This document shows positions 60,384 through 64,000 of a stretch of DNA of 64,000 bases, piece after piece (positions within the stretch are counted from its first letter, which is position 1; the number at the start of each line of letters is the position of its first letter). The stretch comes from Actinoplanes sp. TBRC 11911. GTDB taxonomy: Bacteria > Actinomycetota > Actinomycetes > Mycobacteriales > Micromonosporaceae. The notes under the pieces were generated by a model, which saw only the letters and a program-made list of their open reading frames with translations, was not told the DNA's origin and did not search any database. A program made the position numbers and the translations under genes. The stretch spans positions 62,001-126,000 of the forward strand of contig NZ_JABBNC010000007.1 of NCBI RefSeq assembly GCF_012933445.1, in the 5' to 3' direction.

Positions 60384-60506
60384 GCCCGGCGTTCTGGCCT
60401 GCGCCTCATCGCCGGCGGCCGCCGCCACCCGCCCGCTCCCCCACCGCGTCGGCACTGCCGCCGGGTGCCACCTTCGCGGCCTGCGCCCCCGCCGCGGTCT
60501 AGATGT

Positions 60507-60935
60507 AGTAAGTCCTAACCGTGGTGGTCAGCGGCGAGTGACCTGGTCGCGGTGTGGCCGGTGGCGCGGTGGTGGCAGAGCTGAGGTGTTGTGGCGATTC
60601 GTTCGTCGGTGGGCGGTTCCGCTATGTGGGACACCGCGCTCACATCATGGATTTTTGTGAACCTTGGAGAGTTGCGCCCACATACGAGCCATAACCCTCC
60701 AAGGTTCACATACGGCCGGAAAAAGCTGCCGGACGAAAGCCTCGTTACGTGACAAACACACTCTCTACAATGTACGTCAGTCTCGTATAGCGGACGGTGG
60801 GTCCATGATGCGGGCGCGGGTCTCAGCAGGTGGTCGCCCGTCTCACGGAATGGAAGCGCGGCGCGGCCGCGTGCTGAGCCCGCCTGCCCGGCGCCCCAGC
60901 CGATCTGGGAAATTTCGCGAAATGTCGGATATGCG
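60507..60935 (+). repeat. Dispersed structured repeat, copy C
   Basis: Begins AGTAAGTCCTAACCGTGG as copy A does and ends AAATGTCGGATATGCG. Core hairpin 60656-60710: TGTGAACCTTGG/CCAAGGTTCACA plus six further pairs with one mismatch; loop GCGCCCACATACGAGCCAT. TACAAT replaces the TATAAT of copy A. The block GGTCTCAGCAGGTGGTCGCC and CGTCTCACGGAATGGAAGCG near the 3' end is almost identical to copy A. Confidence 0.85.
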
Positions 60936-61395
60936 CCGCCTGGCCCGGGGGATTTCGGTGATCGATGGCTGGTGTATCAGGCGCAGGCGGTCGCGGCGGA
61001 TCTTGCCAGTGCCGGGGACGAGCCGGACCCGGACGATGGCCTCGTTGCGGCGGCCCGGGGGCTGGCGGACGGACGGCGATCAGATCGCTGATCGCCTACG
61101 GCCCACTGAGTCGGCTTACGACTTAGTCGTCTCGTGGCTGGCCGCGGCGCCACCGTCCGCCTGCGCCGCCGCCGTCTCGCTAGGGCGCCGGCCTTCGGCT
61201 GCCGCTGCCTCCTCGGTGTTACTGTGCGTGGTTTTGGGGGTGGGTTGGAACGGGGTTTTAACGGGGCGTTGCGGTGGGGGTAGGGGTCTATTAAGGACAC
61301 CGGGGTGGGGCGAAATGTGTGTCACAATCACTCACGGTGTTGGGGGTTGCTGGAGGACCATTCCTCTCCGTAGTAACTGGGGGGAGGGAAGGTTT

Positions 61396-62274
61396 ATGGC
61401 GCAGATCCATCAGCTGCAGCACGGGTGGGTTACTCCGGCGATTAGCTATGTACTCTCCGTGCTTGGCTCGATGCTTGGGCTTACCTGTGCTCTGCGGCAG
61501 CGGACCGCTACCACTCGCCGCGGGCGGATCTGGTGGCTGGTGATGGGGTCGGTGTCGCTCGGGGGTACGGCGATCTGGAGCATGCACTTCGTGGGGATGC
61601 TCGGGTTCGGGGTTGTCGGTACGGCCATTCGGTACAACGTCGGGCTCACCGTGGCCAGTGCGATCATCGCCATCGTCGCGGTGGGGCTGGGGCTGTCGAT
61701 CACCACGCTGGGCGGTGGGCGGGCGCGTAATGCCCGGGTCATCGCCGGCGGGATCATCGCGGGGCTGGGCATTGCGGCGATGCATTACATCGGCATCGCT
61801 GCCATGCGGCTCAACGGGGACATCGAGTACAGCAAGGTTCGGGTGGCGCTGTCCGTGGTGATCGCGCTGGTTGCGGCGACCGTGGCGCTCTGGCTTGCCA
61901 TCACGGTTCGGCGGCCGCTCACGGTCTTCGCGGCCGCGCTGATCATGGGGGTCGCGGTCAACGGCATGCACTTCACCGGCATGTCGGCGATGTCGGTCGA
62001 GGAGCATTCGTCGCTCACGCAGCCGAGCGGGGCCACCGGGACCAGCCTCATCGTGCCGATCGGTGTGGCACTGCTGTTCGCCGTGGTCGGGCTGGGGTAT
62101 GCGCTGCTCGCGGCGCCTACCGACGAGGACCGGGCGGCGGCGGCCTACCTGGCCGGGCGCCGCACCGGTGGGCTGGCGAGCACCGGCCCCGATCCGAACC
62201 AGCCGCAGATCCCGGGCGACCGGCGCAACGGCGCGCTCGGCTCCGGCTCCTGGACATATCGCGACCGGAGCTAA
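61396..62274 (+). CDS. MHYT-domain integral membrane protein
   Basis: 292 aa from ATG 61396 with GGGAGGGAAGG upstream; the longer open frame upstream runs through the repeat and is not used. Seven helices with the MHYT motifs: GGTAIWSMHFVGMLGF, GLGIAAMHYIGIAAM and GVAVNGMHFTGMSAMSVEEH. MHYT is a proposed metal (copper) binding sensor that may detect O2, CO or NO. Here it has no fused signalling domain, only a short cytoplasmic tail (DRAAAAYLAGRRTGGLAS). Confidence 0.93.
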   Translation: MAQIHQLQHGWVTPAISYVLSVLGSMLGLTCALRQRTATTRRGRIWWLVMGSVSLGGTAIWSMHFVGMLGFGVVGTAIRYNVGLTVASAIIAIVAVGLGLSITTLGGGRARNARVIAGGIIAGLGIAAMHYIGIAAMRLNGDIEYSKVRVALSVVIALVAATVALWLAITVRRPLTVFAAALIMGVAVNGMHFTGMSAMSVEEHSSLTQPSGATGTSLIVPIGVALLFAVVGLGYALLAAPTDEDRAAAAYLAGRRTGGLASTGPDPNQPQIPGDRRNGALGSGSWTYRDRS

Positions 62275-62306
62275 AACCCGGATCTAAAACCGGCTTGCCA
62301 TCGACA

Positions 62307-62346
62307 CTCGTCTGCGTATACTCGTACACAAGTAATCGCAGACGAG
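62307..62346. promoter_or_regulatory. Perfect inverted repeat upstream of padR-type gene
   Basis: CTCGTCTGCG (62307-62316) and CGCAGACGAG (62337-62346), 10-bp arms, 20-bp centre that itself holds TACT(N8)AGTA-like symmetry. It ends 15 nt before the PadR start codon, so it probably mediates autoregulation. Confidence 0.7.
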
Positions 62347-62361
62347 GTCGAGGTGAGACGC

Positions 62362-63006
62362 ATGGCGAAGCGGCGCAAGGTCAGCAACCTGCTGGCACTG
62401 GCAGTGCTGTCGTCGCTGGTCCAGCGGCCCATGCATCCGTACGAGATCGCCACCGCGTTGCGCTCCTGGGGCAAAGACCAGGACATGGAGATCAAGTGGG
62501 GCTCGCTCTACACGGTCGTCCGCAACATGGAGAAGCACGACTTCATCGCGGCCGTGGAAAGCGTCCGCGAGGGTCGTCGCCCCGAGCGCACCGTCTACCG
62601 CATCACCGAGGCCGGCCGCGCCGAGCTGGTCGACTGGGCGCGTGAGCTGGTCTCCACGCCCATGCAGGAATACCCGCACTTCCGAGCCGGCCTCTCGGTG
62701 CTGGCCGTGCTCCATCCGGACGAGGCCGCCGACCTGCTCCGACGGCGGCTGGCCTCGTTGGAGCAAAACATTTCCGCCGTACGCGACGCCTTCGCGCACC
62801 ACACGCACCAGCAGGTCCCACGCCTGTTCCTGGTCGAGCTGGAATACGACCTGGCGGTCCAGGAGGCGGAGGCGACCTTCATCCGCGGCCTGCTCGACGA
62901 GATCACCTCAGGCACGTACCCGGGGCTCGACTGGTGGCGGTCGTACCACGAAACCGGCGAGGTCCCGCAGGAGCTGACCGAGATCGCCGAGAGAACCACG
63001 GAATGA
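62362..63006 (+). CDS. PadR-family transcriptional regulator
   Basis: 214 aa from ATG 62362 (GAGGTGAG upstream). Winged HTH of the PadR type: LLALAVLSSLVQRPMHPYEI, MEIKWGSLYTVVRNMEKHDF and ERTVYRITEAGRAELVDWAR, followed by the C-terminal dimerisation domain (Vir_act_alpha_C). The inverted repeat directly upstream suggests autorepression; the FAD monooxygenase downstream is the likely target (inference). Confidence 0.93.
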   Translation: MAKRRKVSNLLALAVLSSLVQRPMHPYEIATALRSWGKDQDMEIKWGSLYTVVRNMEKHDFIAAVESVREGRRPERTVYRITEAGRAELVDWARELVSTPMQEYPHFRAGLSVLAVLHPDEAADLLRRRLASLEQNISAVRDAFAHHTHQQVPRLFLVELEYDLAVQEAEATFIRGLLDEITSGTYPGLDWWRSYHETGEVPQELTEIAERTTE

Positions 63007-63010
63007 AAAA

Positions 63011-63046
63011 CGCCCTGGCGGGGTGCGCCAACACCACGCCAGGGCG
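63011..63046. terminator. Hairpin between the regulator and the monooxygenase
   Basis: CGCCCTGGCG (63011-63020) and CGCCAGGGCG (63037-63046), perfect 10-bp arms with a 16-nt loop, 8 nt after the PadR stop. It has a T tract only in the minus direction (TTTTTCATTC), so on the plus strand it may act as a partial terminator or processing site. Confidence 0.45.
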
Positions 63047-63149
63047 GCTCGAACCACACCTGAGAAGGCGCTCGGCCCGAGACTGCACTCACTAGGGTAG
63101 CCGCGCTTCTTCCCAGGTCAGCAGACACGTCATCACAGGGGAGAAGAGC

Positions 63150-64000
63150 ATGTTCGAAACCAACACAGCAGAGACCAAGACAGCGATCATCATCGGCGGC
63201 GGCGTCGCGGGCCCGGTGGCCGGTTTGGCGTTACGCAAGGCCGGCATCGAGGCCACCGTCTACGAGGCCTACCCGAGCACCACCGGCGGCATCGGCGGCA
63301 CGCTCGCCATCGCCCCGAACGGCATCGCCGCCCTGCGGGTGGTCGGCGCCGACGAGGCGGTCATCGCGATCTCCAGCCCGGTGACGCGCAGTGTGATGTC
63401 GGTCGGCCGCAAGCGCTTCGAGCTCCCCGGCCTCGCCGACGTCCCGCCGCTGCGCCTGGTCCACCGCAACGATCTGCACCGCACGCTGCACGATCTGGCC
63501 GTCGCCGGCGGCGTCCAGTTCGAGTACGGCAAGCGCCTGGTCGACGCCGAGGAGACCCCGGACGGCATCACCGCGAGGTTCGCCGACGGCAGCACCGCGA
63601 CCGCCGACGTCCTGATCGGAGCCGACGGCGTCCGCTCGACCGTGCGCACCCTGATCGACCCGAAGGCGGCCGGCCCGAACTTCACCGGCCTGCTGGGCTT
63701 CGAAGCGGTCGCGCGGCACGACGTCGGTGTCGAGCCGGGCACGATGACGTTCACCTTCGGCAACGGCGGCTTCTACCTCTACATGCCGAACCCCGGCGGC
63801 GGTACGCGGTGGGGCATCAACCTGCCGCAGGACCGCCCGATCAGCCTCGCCGAGGCGCGGGCGGTGCCGTCAACCGAGTGGATGAAAACCCTTCTTGCCC
63901 GGTACGCCGATGACCACCCGGCCCGGGAGCTGCTGCTCGCCAGTAGCGCCGACGAGCTTCAGGTGGTCGGCTCGATGCACATCATGCCGCCGGTCGAGCA
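63150..64000 (+). CDS. FAD-dependent monooxygenase (3' end outside window)
   Basis: At least 283 codons from ATG 63150 (AGGGGAGAAGAGC upstream), open to the right edge. N-terminal FAD site TAIIIGGGVAGPVAGLALRK, then LAIAPNGIAALRVVGADEAV, LVHRNDLHRTLHDLAVAGGV and VLIGADGVRSTVRTLIDP (the GD motif) identify the PHBH/kynurenine-monooxygenase-type hydroxylase family. Substrate unknown. It follows the PadR regulator and would be controlled by it. Confidence 0.92.
   Translation, partial: MFETNTAETKTAIIIGGGVAGPVAGLALRKAGIEATVYEAYPSTTGGIGGTLAIAPNGIAALRVVGADEAVIAISSPVTRSVMSVGRKRFELPGLADVPPLRLVHRNDLHRTLHDLAVAGGVQFEYGKRLVDAEETPDGITARFADGSTATADVLIGADGVRSTVRTLIDPKAAGPNFTGLLGFEAVARHDVGVEPGTMTFTFGNGGFYLYMPNPGGGTRWGINLPQDRPISLAEARAVPSTEWMKTLLARYADDHPARELLLASSADELQVVGSMHIMPPVE

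Larger units (their letters stand above)
60191..61395. other. 1.2-kb intergenic region holding dispersed repeat copy C
   Basis: No gene is supported. It holds a hairpin after the tRNA, a 14-bp tandem array, copy C of the dispersed repeat, and 460 nt of leader before the MHYT gene, including a T/G-rich stretch from 61200. A 40-codon frame at 60972-61091 (VYQAQAVAADLASAG...) might be a gene remnant but is too short to call. Confidence 0.6.

Noticed and set aside
60972..61091. Forty-codon frame VYQAQAVAADLASAG...
   Set aside because: Might be a remnant of a lost gene, but too short and without neighbouring support to be listed as a gene.
60664..61395. N-terminal extension of the MHYT protein through repeat copy C
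   Set aside because: The extension crosses a non-coding repeat; the MHYT helices start at 61396 with a strong ribosome binding site.

Overview
The window is very G+C-rich DNA from a high-G+C Gram-positive bacterium. Several lines of evidence point to an actinomycete of the Actinoplanes/Micromonosporaceae kind: many leaderless GTG/ATG genes with the -10 box 6-9 nt before the start, a LmeA/DUF2993 protein, an SseA-type sulfurtransferase with its DUF1416 partner behind a Cys-rich leader peptide, DUF3263 and DUF4032 proteins, a stand-alone groEL with twin CIRCE operators, and a type VII secretion style polymorphic toxin. The genus is inference.

Layout. 1-7.5 kb is the right arm of a prophage: end of a tail gene, a small tail-associated protein, a GH25 endolysin, two small membrane proteins (one an r1t-type holin), two paralogous AlpA-like helix-turn-helix genes flanking a three-gene cassette, and a tyrosine integrase. 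7.5-26 kb is chromosomal: membrane protein, LmeA-like lipoid carrier, sulfurtransferase operon, AI-2E-type permease, second GroES, PrsW protease, FUSC exporter, HD hydrolase, GlpD with a coupled DUF4031 gene, GroEL, GNAT enzymes, and threonine synthase behind a SAM-clan riboswitch. 26-34.4 kb holds two ABC exporter pairs (one ATPase fused to a secreted alpha/beta hydrolase), a double-AAA ATPase and a DUF3263 regulator. 34.4-36.3 kb is a WXG-like partner / Ntox28-type toxin / CdiI-type immunity cassette. 36.4-40 kb is a NarL-type two-component system whose kinase and regulator genes are 1.5 kb apart, with that gap filled by repeats. 40-45 kb is an amino-sugar catabolic cluster (DeoR regulator, SIS isomerase, ROK kinase, NagA). 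45-64 kb holds a secreted serine protease and PAP2 phosphatase, a DUF4032 kinase-like protein, a double-RCK ion channel, a secreted Asp-rich protein, a large subtilase, LtrA, a GNAT, a solo tnpB element, a PQQ-like propeller protein, an MsiK-type ATPase, tRNA-Thr(UGU), an MHYT protein, a PadR regulator with a perfect operator-like inverted repeat, and the start of an FAD monooxygenase.

The most unusual content is non-coding. A repeat of roughly 325-510 bp occurs three times (about 23.6, 37.4 and 60.5 kb, the middle copy inverted). It is built round an 18-bp hairpin with an almost invariant 19-nt loop, followed about 60 nt later by a promoter-like -10 hexamer. Two of the three copies sit next to minisatellite arrays (47, 62, 32 and 14 bp periods), and in-frame minisatellites occur in nearby genes (39 bp in the histidine kinase, 24 bp in the SIS protein). 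I do not recognise this repeat family; it is the best candidate here for something undescribed.
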